Source of the DNA: JAGQVA01 sp033764335
GTDB taxonomy: Bacteria > Bacteroidota > Bacteroidia > J057
NCBI GenBank assembly: GCA_033764335.1
Contig: JANRJC010000026.1
Location: 1 to 64,000, forward strand
DNA: 64,000 nucleotides
Direction of reading: 5' to 3'
Every line of letters begins with the position of its first letter. Positions within the stretch are counted from its first letter, which is position 1. Below, piece after piece: positions 1 to 8,293 of the stretch. The translations under genes and the position numbers were made by a program. The notes below the pieces were generated by a model that saw only the letters and a program-made list of their open reading frames with translations, was not told the DNA's origin and made no database searches.

Positions 1-100
1 CTCATGTTTGTAGCCCACCGGTAGCCGTTTTTTGCTCTACCCCTCGCCCGCGCCCCCGGCGCAACGCAAGAATAAAAAAAAAGCGCGCACGTCTCGTGCT

Positions 101-211
101 ACCGGCATTTCGGCCCTCCGGGCCTTTGTGTCTGCGACACAGCGTTTTGTGCCGACAGCACATTTGATGCGTGCCTCTAGGCACAAAGGCCCGGAGGGCC
201 GAAACATCGGT
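101..211. repeat. Structured inverted repeat with nested hairpins
   Basis: A perfect 20-bp inverted repeat (111-130 against 182-201) extends to about 27 of 30 matching positions over 101-130/182-211. Inside it sit three small perfect hairpins: gtgtc/gacac (128-140), tgtgc/gcaca (148-162) and gtgcct/aggcac (171-184). The whole could fold as a four-way junction. Both strands can be read as short open frames containing HKGPEGRN, but these are by-products of the palindrome. It lies downstream of uvrB. Positions 1-295 hold nothing else I can support as a gene. It is probably a dispersed intergenic repeat; copy number cannot be judged from one window. Confidence 0.7.
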
Positions 212-295
212 AGCCCAAAGGCATCTCCCCCTCAAATTCTATTCTTGGGCCGCGTCCTTGCACGCAGAAAGCTGTGCCTCAAAATTTGATTTACT

Positions 296-2317
296 CTACC
301 GCCTCTCCTTCAACAAAGCCTGAAAGGCAAACATCTCATCCCGCAGCCTTGCGGCTTCGACAAAGTTAAGTTCCTTGGACGCGGCCTCCATTTCTTTGCG
401 GATGTTGGCGATTTTTTTCTTGAGTTCGTCCTCGCTGAGGTATTCAGCTACGGCTTCTGCGGCAAGATCCACTTCTGCTTCAAATTCTTCGTAGGTTTTG
501 GTTCGGCTGCCGAGTTTATCGTGAAAGATGTCTTTATTGCTTTTGGTTATCGTCGTGGGGGTAATTCCGTGTTTTTCATTATAGGCCATTTGTTTAGAAC
601 GCCGATATTCGGTTTCGTCCAATAGGCGTTTCATCGAATCGGTAATTTTATCTGCGTACAAAATCACTCGCCCTTCGGAATGTCGGGCGGCTCGTCCCGC
701 CGTCTGAATCAGCGATTGGCCCGACCGCAAAAATCCTTCTTTATCCGCATCCAAAATGGCTACGAGCGTAACTTCGGGCAAATCCAATCCTTCCCGCAAC
801 AAGTTTACGCCGACCAGTACATCAAATATACCTTCCCTCAACTGCCGCAATATATCCACCCGATCCAGCGCATCAATGTCGGAATGAATGTACCGCGCCT
901 TTATCCCCAGATCGGATAAATACTTGGTGAGTTCCTCGGACATTCGTTTGGTCAGGGTTGTTACGAGTACCCGGTTGCCTTTTTTGACAGTTTCGTCCAC
1001 CTCTTCGAGCAGGTCATCCACCTGGTTGCTGCATGGGCGCACTTCACACGGGGGATCCAGCAGCCCCGTGGGCCTCACAATTTGTTCCACCACGACTCCT
1101 CCGCTGACTTCCAGTTCGTAATCTGAAGGAGTCGCGCTCATATACACAATCTGGCCTACGAGCGAGTTAAACTCTTCAAACTTCTGCGGGCGGTTGTCCA
1201 ACGCCGAGGGCAGGCGGAAGCCATGTTCGACGAGGGTAAATTTCCGCGAGCGGTCGCCGTGATACATGCCTCTGATTTGGGGTATGGTCACGTGGCTTTC
1301 GTCCAGGATCACGAGGAAATCATCGGGAAAATAGTCCAGCAGGCAATAAGGGCGGCTGCCCGGTTCTCGCTGGGAGAGGTAACGCGAATAGTTTTCGATG
1401 CCGGAGCAATAACCCAGTTCGCGCATCATTTCGAGGTCGTATTCGGTGCGTTCTTTCAGGCGGTTTGCTTCCAGAAACATTCCCTGCGCTTCGAAGTATT
1501 CCACCTGTTTCATCATGTCTTTCTGAATTTCGAAAATCGCCTCATTCACCGTCTCCCGACGGGTGACAAAGAGGTTGGCGGGGTACATCGTATAGTCTCG
1601 CAGGTCTTCGACCCTTTTGCCGGACTCAATTTCAAACCGCTGGATTTTTTCGATTTCATCCCCGAAAAAGATAAAACGCACCCCAAAATCATCGTAAGGC
1701 GGATACACATCCACGGTGTCGCCTTTGACCCGAAATTTCCCCGGCTCCATTACCGTCTGGGTACGGCTGTAAAAAAGACGTACCAGTTTGTCGAGAAAGG
1801 CATTCAGGCTGATAACACGTCCGGTGTTACAGTAAAAAATATTCGCCTCAAAATCCTCCGGACGACCGATACCGTAAATGCAGGAAACCGATGCCACCAC
1901 AATCACGTCGCGGCGATTCATACAAAGGGCTGTTGTGGCCCGAAGTCTTAGTTTTTCCAAATCCTGATTTACCGCAAGATCTTTTTCAATATAGGTATTG
2001 GTGGAGGGAACATAAGCCTCCGGCTGGTAGTAGTCGTAGTAAGAGATAAAATATTCGACCAGATTATTGGGGAAAAACTCCTTAAACTCGCCGTAAAGTT
2101 GAGCCGCGAGGGTTTTGTTGTGACTGATTACCAGCGTGGGGCGGTTCAGTTCCTTGATCACATTAGCGATGGTGAAGGTCTTTCCAGAACCCGTAACACC
2201 GAGTAGCACCTGATGTTTTTCACCGCTCTCAATCCCTTCCATCAATTGCCGGATTGCGGCAGGCTGATCCCCCGCCGGGGTGTATTGTGAAACCAGTTCA
2301 AATTTTTTTTCTGACAT
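296..2317 (-). CDS. uvrB: UvrABC excinuclease subunit B
   Basis: UvrB is the damage-verifying helicase-like subunit of nucleotide excision repair; it is loaded by UvrA and recruits UvrC. The 673-residue length is normal for the family. Visible features are the Walker A motif GVTGSGKT near residue 43, the beta-hairpin region (YYDYYQPEAYVPSTNTYIEK) near residue 95, the DESH Walker B box, helicase motifs including QTAGRAAR in the second RecA-like lobe, and a C-terminal UVR motif of about 35 residues that binds UvrC. I chose the ATG at 2315-2317 over an in-frame TTG two codons upstream. It is transcribed in the same direction as the protease gene upstream, 42 bp away. Identification is very secure. 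Confidence 0.98.
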   Translation of the reverse strand: MSEKKFELVSQYTPAGDQPAAIRQLMEGIESGEKHQVLLGVTGSGKTFTIANVIKELNRPTLVISHNKTLAAQLYGEFKEFFPNNLVEYFISYYDYYQPEAYVPSTNTYIEKDLAVNQDLEKLRLRATTALCMNRRDVIVVASVSCIYGIGRPEDFEANIFYCNTGRVISLNAFLDKLVRLFYSRTQTVMEPGKFRVKGDTVDVYPPYDDFGVRFIFFGDEIEKIQRFEIESGKRVEDLRDYTMYPANLFVTRRETVNEAIFEIQKDMMKQVEYFEAQGMFLEANRLKERTEYDLEMMRELGYCSGIENYSRYLSQREPGSRPYCLLDYFPDDFLVILDESHVTIPQIRGMYHGDRSRKFTLVEHGFRLPSALDNRPQKFEEFNSLVGQIVYMSATPSDYELEVSGGVVVEQIVRPTGLLDPPCEVRPCSNQVDDLLEEVDETVKKGNRVLVTTLTKRMSEELTKYLSDLGIKARYIHSDIDALDRVDILRQLREGIFDVLVGVNLLREGLDLPEVTLVAILDADKEGFLRSGQSLIQTAGRAARHSEGRVILYADKITDSMKRLLDETEYRRSKQMAYNEKHGITPTTITKSNKDIFHDKLGSRTKTYEEFEAEVDLAAEAVAEYLSEDELKKKIANIRKEMEAASKELNFVEAARLRDEMFAFQALLKERR

Positions 2318-2359
2318 GCTCAAATTTACGAAATGAAATGATTATTCGCAGCAATTGCT

Positions 2360-3442
2360 TTACGCCAGCTTCGAATAATTGGTCATTTCGCAGCCGAATT
2401 TTTCGACAAAAAAATTGTCCATTTCGTCGGCTTTGAGGGCAAGATGGGTGAGGTTTTGCCGAATCTCTTCGGCTCTTGAAGAAAAAATTTCGGTGATATG
2501 TACGCGGTAGGAAATGTAGATATGGTTTTCGTAAATCCCCAGCGAATAAGGCTGCACCGGATCGCTCAGCAGATAGGAGTAAAGTGCCTCCAGGTTATTG
2601 CCCGACAGACTATTGAGCGGTGAGGTGGCGTAGAGGTAATTTTGGTTAAAAACGAAGATTCGTATCAGCGAACTTCCCTGATGGAATACCCAGAAATCGT
2701 AGCCTGCGCGTGCCAGAATCGGGTTCATGCCCAGGCCGCTGAGCGCGTCTTCGACAAACTTTGCAAACTGGGTAAGCCCGGTTTCGTCAAACAGTTTTTC
2801 ATCAATATTAGCACCGCAGTTGGGGCAGTATTCGGTTTTCTGAAAAATGAGCGTTTTGCAGGACTGACATTTGACCGAAAAGACCCGCTCCGGATTTTGT
2901 TCGAGCGAAGTAAGTTCCTGTTGCAGCACTTCGAGCGGGATGGCAAACCCCACATTATCGGCGTTGGTAAATTTGGCAGTAGTGACACCGACGATCGCGC
3001 CGCTGGCGTTTATGACCGGCCCACCGCTGTTACCGGGGTTTACGGCGGCATCCGTCTGGATATAATGACGGCCTTCCATAAGTTGGCGTACATTAGATAC
3101 AATGCCCTCGGTGATGGTATAAGGCAGTCCAAAGGGAAAACCCAGTACAAAAACCTTATTGCCACTGGTGAGGGTTGTACCCGATACGATGTCGAGTTCG
3201 GGCGTATCGAGGGTTACTTCCGGCACAAGGAATGCGAGGTCCGCTTCGGGATTGACAAACACCACGTCGGCGAGGTAGCGGTTTTGCTGCTGGTCTTCGA
3301 TGGCGACGGCTTTATTGCCAGCGATTACATGGTAATTGGTGACCATGATACCTTTTTCCTTCAGGTAAAAACCCGTTCCACTTCCGGAGGAAGTATTGAT
3401 TTTAAAAACGGCTCTAGCAAGCGTAGAATGAAGATCAGTCAT
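2360..3442 (-). CDS. Trypsin-like serine protease with zinc ribbon
   Basis: A 360-residue protein with a DegP/HtrA-like chymotrypsin fold in residues 10-180. The catalytic triad is visible as H38 (TNYHVI), D68 (EADLAFL) and S139 (GNSGGP). No PDZ domain follows. Instead there is a rubredoxin-like zinc ribbon (C192, C195, C206, C209) and then about 150 residues resembling a bacterial YbjN-type sensory fold, rich in aromatics. No signal peptide or membrane segment is visible, so it is probably cytosolic, unlike classical HtrA. The protease-zinc ribbon arrangement is the unusual point. The substrate is unknown. Start codon is ATG at 3440-3442. Confidence 0.85.
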   Translation of the reverse strand: MTDLHSTLARAVFKINTSSGSGTGFYLKEKGIMVTNYHVIAGNKAVAIEDQQQNRYLADVVFVNPEADLAFLVPEVTLDTPELDIVSGTTLTSGNKVFVLGFPFGLPYTITEGIVSNVRQLMEGRHYIQTDAAVNPGNSGGPVINASGAIVGVTTAKFTNADNVGFAIPLEVLQQELTSLEQNPERVFSVKCQSCKTLIFQKTEYCPNCGANIDEKLFDETGLTQFAKFVEDALSGLGMNPILARAGYDFWVFHQGSSLIRIFVFNQNYLYATSPLNSLSGNNLEALYSYLLSDPVQPYSLGIYENHIYISYRVHITEIFSSRAEEIRQNLTHLALKADEMDNFFVEKFGCEMTNYSKLA

Positions 3443-3521
3443 GCAGCAAATATTTTGCTGCCCTATTTACTAATTTATCCGACGAAACTCAAATTCAGGA
3501 TCAAATGTAGCGGAGGCGGGG

Positions 3522-3788
3522 TTATTTTGTATCCGCTGCTAAAGAAGTCATGCCAGACTCTGGTTCATACTCCTTCAAAAAGTTGGGGCACACATCAAAT
3601 CCGTTTGGCCAGACAAGACCACCGCTATTTTCTATCTCTACCTGCTTAAAAATATTTGGATTCAACAGTGCCCGGGAAATCCCTTTTCCTATCAGCGGCT
3701 CAAAAAAAATCTTCTTTTCAATTCCATCATTAAACTTTAGCCAGATAGTATAGCTTGGCAAAATTTTTATCTCAATTATTCGGTTCAT
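3522..3788 (-). CDS. DUF2442 domain protein
   Basis: An 88-residue protein matching the DUF2442 pattern: a short beta-rich start (IKILPSYTIWLKFNDG), a central FEPLIGKG segment and the typical ending around VWPNGFDVCPNFL. Members commonly sit directly downstream of a DUF4160 gene, and the pair has been proposed as a toxin-antitoxin-like module. Here the upstream partner appears reduced to its last 26 codons (3793-3873), ending 4 nt before this ATG. Function is unknown. The C-terminal extension after residue 75 is not part of the domain. Confidence 0.75.
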   Translation of the reverse strand: MNRIIEIKILPSYTIWLKFNDGIEKKIFFEPLIGKGISRALLNPNIFKQVEIENSGGLVWPNGFDVCPNFLKEYEPESGMTSLAADTK

Positions 3789-3792
3789 TGAT

Positions 3793-3873
3793 TTAATCTA
3801 AAGGTTCGATTCCTAATAATTCTTCCTGTACCCTAGCTCTTTTCCAATTTTCAAGTAGTTCGTCCCTTGATTT
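3793..3873 (-). pseudogene. Remnant 3' end, DUF4160-like
   Basis: Read on the minus strand, 3873 to 3793 encodes KSRDELLENW followed by KRARVQEELLGIEPLD and a TAA stop. It is preceded directly by in-frame TGA and TAA stops, so it has no start codon. The composition and the position 4 nt upstream of a DUF2442 start resemble the C-terminal helix of DUF4160 proteins, which normally precede DUF2442. I infer a decayed partner gene. Positions 3874-4030 upstream are AT-rich and show no further coding signal. The family assignment rests on a short stretch. Confidence 0.4.
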
Positions 3874-4030
3874 TTATCATGAACATTAACCCGTTTGATT
3901 ATACTGATACATAAAGTTACAAAATAAAAAAAGAACCCAAATAAACTATCAAAATTTTAAGATTCGATATTTCTCGATCTTTCCAAATCCCACCACTTCC
4001 TCATCTTTTCCCGCCGTTTCCTCATTGGTG

Positions 4031-4062
4031 TTGGGAAGGAAGGTCGGGAGAATCTATATTTA
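4031..4062 (+). promoter_or_regulatory. Candidate promoter of the LytS/LytTR pair
   Basis: TATATTTA at 4055-4062 resembles the Bacteroidota -7 box TAnnTTTG, with a TTG at 4031-4033 about 21 bp upstream. It lies just before the kinase ATG at 4071, which would imply a very short leader. Confidence 0.3.
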
Positions 4063-4070
4063 CAAGGTAT

Positions 4071-6005
4071 ATGAATCAAAAGTATTTGATTTGGATTCGC
4101 TTGCTCTGTCTGGGTATTTTAATCTTTCTGATACGACCGTTGGTCGCACAGGCTCCTACACCGCTGGCAGACAGTCTTGTTTTGCGTTTGGAGGTGGTTT
4201 CAGACCCGGTGGAGCGTATGAATCTGCTCGATGACTTGGCTTGGGAATATGTGAAATACGACTTGGATACGGCTCGGTTATATGCCTGGCAAGTTTGGAC
4301 GATGGCTACCGAATTACAAAATCCCGTCTTACAGGCTGGGGCATTTCGAACACTCGGCATGGCCGCTTACAATGAAAATGACTATACCGATGCCGAATGT
4401 TTTTATCAGGAAGCCGAGTCACTTTTTTATGCCGCCAACGACACATTGGGACGGCTCTCTATTCTCAACAATATCGGTTTTCTCTATCGCCTTCAGGGCA
4501 AGTGTGAACAAGCCAGCCGGGGGTATCTCGAAGGCATGAAACTGGCCCGTATAGTCGGTGCAATAGAAAAAGAGGGTATAATCTGGTATAATTATTTACT
4601 GACGCAGATCAGTTGCCATGCTTACGAAAGTGCTTTTGAAACCGGCGATTCGCTGCTGGCGTTTGCACGTAACCATGACAATAATTTTCTCTATGCTCAC
4701 ACACTTTCTCAGGTAGGCTATCTCAACTATAAAGAAGAAAATGACTCACTAGCGCTGAAACAATTGCTGGAAGCGGTAAAAATTGCCGAAGACTACGGTG
4801 ATGCAGAACTACTCTCTACAGCTTTCAACAACCTGGGCAATGTCTATGAGGGGCTTAAAGAATATGAAAAAGCTTACCAATACTATAAAAAAAGCCTCGA
4901 TATTGATGAACAACAGGCTTATCCCTCCGGTTTAAACAATTCTTACCACAACATCGGACTTGCGCTCTATCAGATGAAACGTTACGATGAGGCAATCCCT
5001 TATTTTGAACGGGCATTGGCCGCCAATAATGAAGATGGCAATCACACCTTTTTGCCTGAAACCTATTATGCACTCGGTAAAGCTTATGCCGAAACCGGCA
5101 AACCCACTCAGGCCATCCGATACTTATTGTTTTCGATAGATTTGCAGGACAGCCTTTTTAATGAAAATGTACAACACTCCCTTCAGGAGATCAAACAACA
5201 ATACGAAACCGAAAAAATCGCCCGCGAACTGGCCGACACCCAACTTGCGATGCAACAACAACAAACCCGCAACGCGCGGCGTGTCGCCTGGCTTTCCGCA
5301 GGTCTGGTGCTGGTATTTGCCTTTGCCGGGCTGGTAATCATGGCCGTAAGGCGGCGGCGGGTGGAGCTTGAAAAACGTAAAATCGAACTCGAATACCAGG
5401 TACTCCGGGCGCAGATGAATCCTCATTTTATTTTTAATGCGCTTAATTCGATTCAGGCATATTTCTCCGAAAGAGATTTTGCGCAGGGAAATGAATACCT
5501 CGGTGCTTTCGGGCAACTTATGCGAAGGGTGTTGGAACAGTCGCGGAAAACTTCCATTTCGCTTGCGGAAGAACTGGAGACCCTGCACCTCTACCTGCAA
5601 CTGGAGCAGGCACGGTTAAGAGATAAATTTCACTATTCGATAGACCTGCTGGAAGATTTGGACGAATCCATGATTTCAATACCACCGCTGATTTTACAGC
5701 CTTTTGTCGAAAACGCAATCTGGCATGGGATTGCACGAAAAACAAGCCCCGGTCTGATCCGAATCCGTTGTTCGATGCCTTCTGACCGCGACGATCTGTT
5801 GCAGGTAGAAATTACCGACGACGGGATCGGCCTCCAGTCTGCGGCCCGGCACAACCATGAAAAACCCAATACATCTCGGGGAATATCCATCATAAGAGAA
5901 CGCCTGGGCAAAAAAGGCAGTGTGCGTATCGAAGAAATCGTGGATAATCACAATTTGGTAAAAGGTACAAGGGTGTTGCTTGAAATTCCGCTTTCCGATG
6001 ATTAG
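4071..6005 (+). CDS. LytS-type sensor histidine kinase with TPR domain
   Basis: A 644-residue membrane kinase. An N-terminal signal/anchor segment (residues 5-26) is followed by about 330 residues of TPR repeats (for example the repeats containing AYQYYKKSLDIDEQ and AIPYFERALAANNE). Then come a coiled coil, a transmembrane helix near residues 404-426 (WLSAGLVLVFAFAGLVIMAV) and a His_kinase (LytS/YehU) domain with MNPHFIFNALNS, where H452 is the predicted phospho-acceptor. A GHKL ATPase domain follows with PFVENAIWHGI and DDGIGL. The TPR part is predicted to be periplasmic, so the ligand may be a protein or peptide. The stop codon overlaps the start of the LytTR regulator gene, so the two are co-translated partners. 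Confidence 0.92.
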   Translation: MNQKYLIWIRLLCLGILIFLIRPLVAQAPTPLADSLVLRLEVVSDPVERMNLLDDLAWEYVKYDLDTARLYAWQVWTMATELQNPVLQAGAFRTLGMAAYNENDYTDAECFYQEAESLFYAANDTLGRLSILNNIGFLYRLQGKCEQASRGYLEGMKLARIVGAIEKEGIIWYNYLLTQISCHAYESAFETGDSLLAFARNHDNNFLYAHTLSQVGYLNYKEENDSLALKQLLEAVKIAEDYGDAELLSTAFNNLGNVYEGLKEYEKAYQYYKKSLDIDEQQAYPSGLNNSYHNIGLALYQMKRYDEAIPYFERALAANNEDGNHTFLPETYYALGKAYAETGKPTQAIRYLLFSIDLQDSLFNENVQHSLQEIKQQYETEKIARELADTQLAMQQQQTRNARRVAWLSAGLVLVFAFAGLVIMAVRRRRVELEKRKIELEYQVLRAQMNPHFIFNALNSIQAYFSERDFAQGNEYLGAFGQLMRRVLEQSRKTSISLAEELETLHLYLQLEQARLRDKFHYSIDLLEDLDESMISIPPLILQPFVENAIWHGIARKTSPGLIRIRCSMPSDRDDLLQVEITDDGIGLQSAARHNHEKPNTSRGISIIRERLGKKGSVRIEEIVDNHNLVKGTRVLLEIPLSDD

Positions 6006-6747
6006 AAGTGTGATCATAGACGACGAAATGCAGGCGCGCAAAGTCTTAAAAAATCTGCTTGCCAGTGATTTTCCCCATGTCGAAGTGGTGGGCGAAGGGG
6101 ACGATATTGATAGTGGAATGGAAGCCATTCGCGCCTGGCAACCTGATCTGGTGTTTTTGGATATTCAACTCAAAAGCGGTACCGGCTTTGAATTGCTTAC
6201 CCGACTTGGCGATGAAAATGTAGAGGTCATTTTTGTAACGGCCTATGACAATTATGCCCTCACGGCTTTTCAGTTTGCGGCTTTTGGATACCTGCTCAAA
6301 CCGCTTCGAATCAGTGAATTGCAACGTGTGTTGCTGCGGTTTGAAGAACAACAGCGGCTCAAACAACAAGCCCGGCAGGAACGCCTGAAAGTGCTCATCG
6401 AAAGCTACGAAGACAATGGGCAGGTAAAAAAACTGATTGTACAACATCTGAACGGATTCCAGGTCTTACCGCTTAATGAAATTATTTACCTGAAAGGAGA
6501 GGACAATTATACTCGTTTTATTCTGGAAAAAAGTGAACAAACCCTCGTGAGTAAAACCTTGAAAGACTACGAACAACTTCTCTCGGATTTTGGCTTTTAT
6601 CGAATTCACCAGTCCTACCTCGTCAATCTGAGGCATATTCGAGAGTACACCAAAGGAGAAGGCGGGACAGTTACGATGCATAACCACGACGAACTGCCGG
6701 TTTCCCGCCGAAAGAAAGCGGGCTTCTTGAAAAAATTTCTGGGCTGA
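5998..6747 (+). CDS. LytTR-family response regulator
   Basis: A 249-residue response regulator. The receiver domain (residues 1-120) has the acidic pair D8/D9, phospho-acceptor D55 (LVFLDIQ) and K107-region residues (GYLLKP). A LytTR DNA-binding domain occupies about 145-249 (IIYLKGEDNYTRF, FYRIHQSYLVNLRHI). The ATG at 5998-6000 starts the conserved MIRSVIIDDE and overlaps the kinase gene by 8 nt; an in-frame ATG at 5980 would only add six residues. It is the cognate partner of the upstream kinase. The target is unknown; the secreted Kelch gene 80 bp downstream is a candidate. Confidence 0.93.
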   Translation: MIRSVIIDDEMQARKVLKNLLASDFPHVEVVGEGDDIDSGMEAIRAWQPDLVFLDIQLKSGTGFELLTRLGDENVEVIFVTAYDNYALTAFQFAAFGYLLKPLRISELQRVLLRFEEQQRLKQQARQERLKVLIESYEDNGQVKKLIVQHLNGFQVLPLNEIIYLKGEDNYTRFILEKSEQTLVSKTLKDYEQLLSDFGFYRIHQSYLVNLRHIREYTKGEGGTVTMHNHDELPVSRRKKAGFLKKFLG

Positions 6748-6827
6748 CGTGTTTTTTCCCTGACACACATAACCCGCTGATATTCAAACTCACTTTATGT
6801 TATAACCCTTAACTTCTGATAGCAAAC

Positions 6828-8288
6828 ATGAGCCATTTTTCAATTTATCGCATAGGCGCAAGCCTGTGGGTCAGCCTTGCTTTGTTTATTTTTTCAGTAA
6901 ATAACTTTTACGCACAGGGAATCGCCATCAATGACAACGGTGCTCTGCCCGATGCCTCGGCGATGCTGGATGTGCAATCCACTACGCGAGGGCTGCTTAT
7001 CCCCCGCATGGCAAGTGCCCAGCGGATCGCCATCGCCGCTCCGGCGGAGGGTCTCCAAGTTTATGACACCGATTCCCATTCGCAGTGGACATACACACAG
7101 GGCGTATGGACTCAACTTGCGCCGATCCCGGCGGGTTCACTTATTTTTCGCAATGACCGCAACGATGCGCTGATGAACAACGCAGGTTATAGTTTTGTAT
7201 GGCCGCAGGTTTTTTCTAATGGCCAGACCGCGTTAAGCTGGCAATTACCGGCCCCTACTACCACCAATGCTCCTACGGCTCGTTACAACCACGTTTCTGT
7301 CTGGACGGGAACCGAGATGCTCATCTGGGGAGGACAGGATGCCATCGTATATGGAGACGGTGCTCGTTACAATCCTGCAACGGATACCTGGACGGCCATT
7401 TCCTCCACAAATGCTCCCGCTCCAAGAGAAAGTCACACTGCTGTCTGGACCGGCAGCAAAGTGATCGTATGGGGCGGTTACGATGCGGGGGTAATGAATA
7501 CTGGGGGGGTGTACGACCCTGCCACAGACACCTGGACGGCAATGAGTACAACCAATGCACCCACCGCACGCTACCAGCACACAGCAGTCTGGACCGGCAG
7601 TAAAATGATCGTCTGGGGCGGTTCCCCCGGCTTCGGCAATACCAATACCGGAGGTGTTTACGATCCAACAACCGATACTTGGACAACTACTTCTCTTACA
7701 AATGCTCCTGCCGGACGCAAGTATCACACAGCGGTCTGGACGGGAACAAATATGATCGTCTGGGGAGGGCAAGGCGGATTTATTACTTTTTACAACGATG
7801 GCGGAATGTACAACCCTGCTACCGATACCTGGACACCGGTTCCCACAACGGGCGCCCCTACTGCCCGTTATGAATGCCCCGCTGTATGGACCGGAAGCAA
7901 AATGATCATCTGGGGAGGAATCGGTGTATCAGACGCAGGAATGTTTGACCCGGTCGCGATGACATGGACTTCGATGTCTCTTGTCGGCGCACCGGCTACA
8001 AGGCAGCAACACACCGCCGTATGGACGGGAAGTGAGCTTGCCGTATTCGGCGGAACGATTTCCGGCAGTATCGCCAATACAGGCGGCCTCTACAATCCCA
8101 CCACTAATACCTGGACGACGATCTCCACTACCAATGGCCCTACAGCCCGACGATATCATACCGCAGTCTGGACCGGCAGCACCATGCTCGTATGGGGCGG
8201 ACAAGGCATCGGCAATATATCGCAACAGGACGGGGGCCGGCTCAGTGTTCCCACCGCGCAGACTTATTATGTCTATCAAAAAAATTAA
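6828..8288 (+). CDS. Secreted Kelch-repeat protein
   Basis: A 486-residue protein with a signal peptide (residues 1-29, ending FYAQG). An N-terminal module of the kind found in Bacteroidota surface proteins follows (AMLDVQSTTRGLLIPRM ... GLQVYDTD). Then come seven Kelch-type repeats of about 48 residues, each with the pattern HTAVWTG-K-IVWGG-GG-Y-P-TDTWT, which would form a seven-bladed beta-propeller. There is no obvious T9SS sorting domain; the protein ends YYVYQKN. The gene ends 5 nt before the next ATG, which encodes a T9SS cargo, so the two are probably co-transcribed and act at the cell surface. Confidence 0.85.
   Translation: MSHFSIYRIGASLWVSLALFIFSVNNFYAQGIAINDNGALPDASAMLDVQSTTRGLLIPRMASAQRIAIAAPAEGLQVYDTDSHSQWTYTQGVWTQLAPIPAGSLIFRNDRNDALMNNAGYSFVWPQVFSNGQTALSWQLPAPTTTNAPTARYNHVSVWTGTEMLIWGGQDAIVYGDGARYNPATDTWTAISSTNAPAPRESHTAVWTGSKVIVWGGYDAGVMNTGGVYDPATDTWTAMSTTNAPTARYQHTAVWTGSKMIVWGGSPGFGNTNTGGVYDPTTDTWTTTSLTNAPAGRKYHTAVWTGTNMIVWGGQGGFITFYNDGGMYNPATDTWTPVPTTGAPTARYECPAVWTGSKMIIWGGIGVSDAGMFDPVAMTWTSMSLVGAPATRQQHTAVWTGSELAVFGGTISGSIANTGGLYNPTTNTWTTISTTNGPTARRYHTAVWTGSTMLVWGGQGIGNISQQDGGRLSVPTAQTYYVYQKN
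7275..8240 (+). repeat. Tandem ~144-bp Kelch-coding repeats
   Basis: Seven in-frame units of about 135-150 bp within the Kelch gene share blocks such as gtctggaccggcagcaaa and cctggac. The DNA similarity between units, not only protein similarity, suggests fairly recent expansion or gene conversion. Confidence 0.75.
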
Positions 8289-8293
8289 AAAAT

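Noticed and set aside
1223..1951. 242-codon open frame on the plus strand inside uvrB
   Set aside because: Complement of a well-conserved uvrB region; no family features of its own.
2642..3649. 335-codon plus-strand frame over the protease gene
   Set aside because: Runs antisense to the catalytic domain, whose triad is intact on the other strand.
7275..8240. Kelch repeats considered as a CRISPR-like array
   Set aside because: Units are contiguous, in frame and coding, with no constant repeat/variable spacer pattern.
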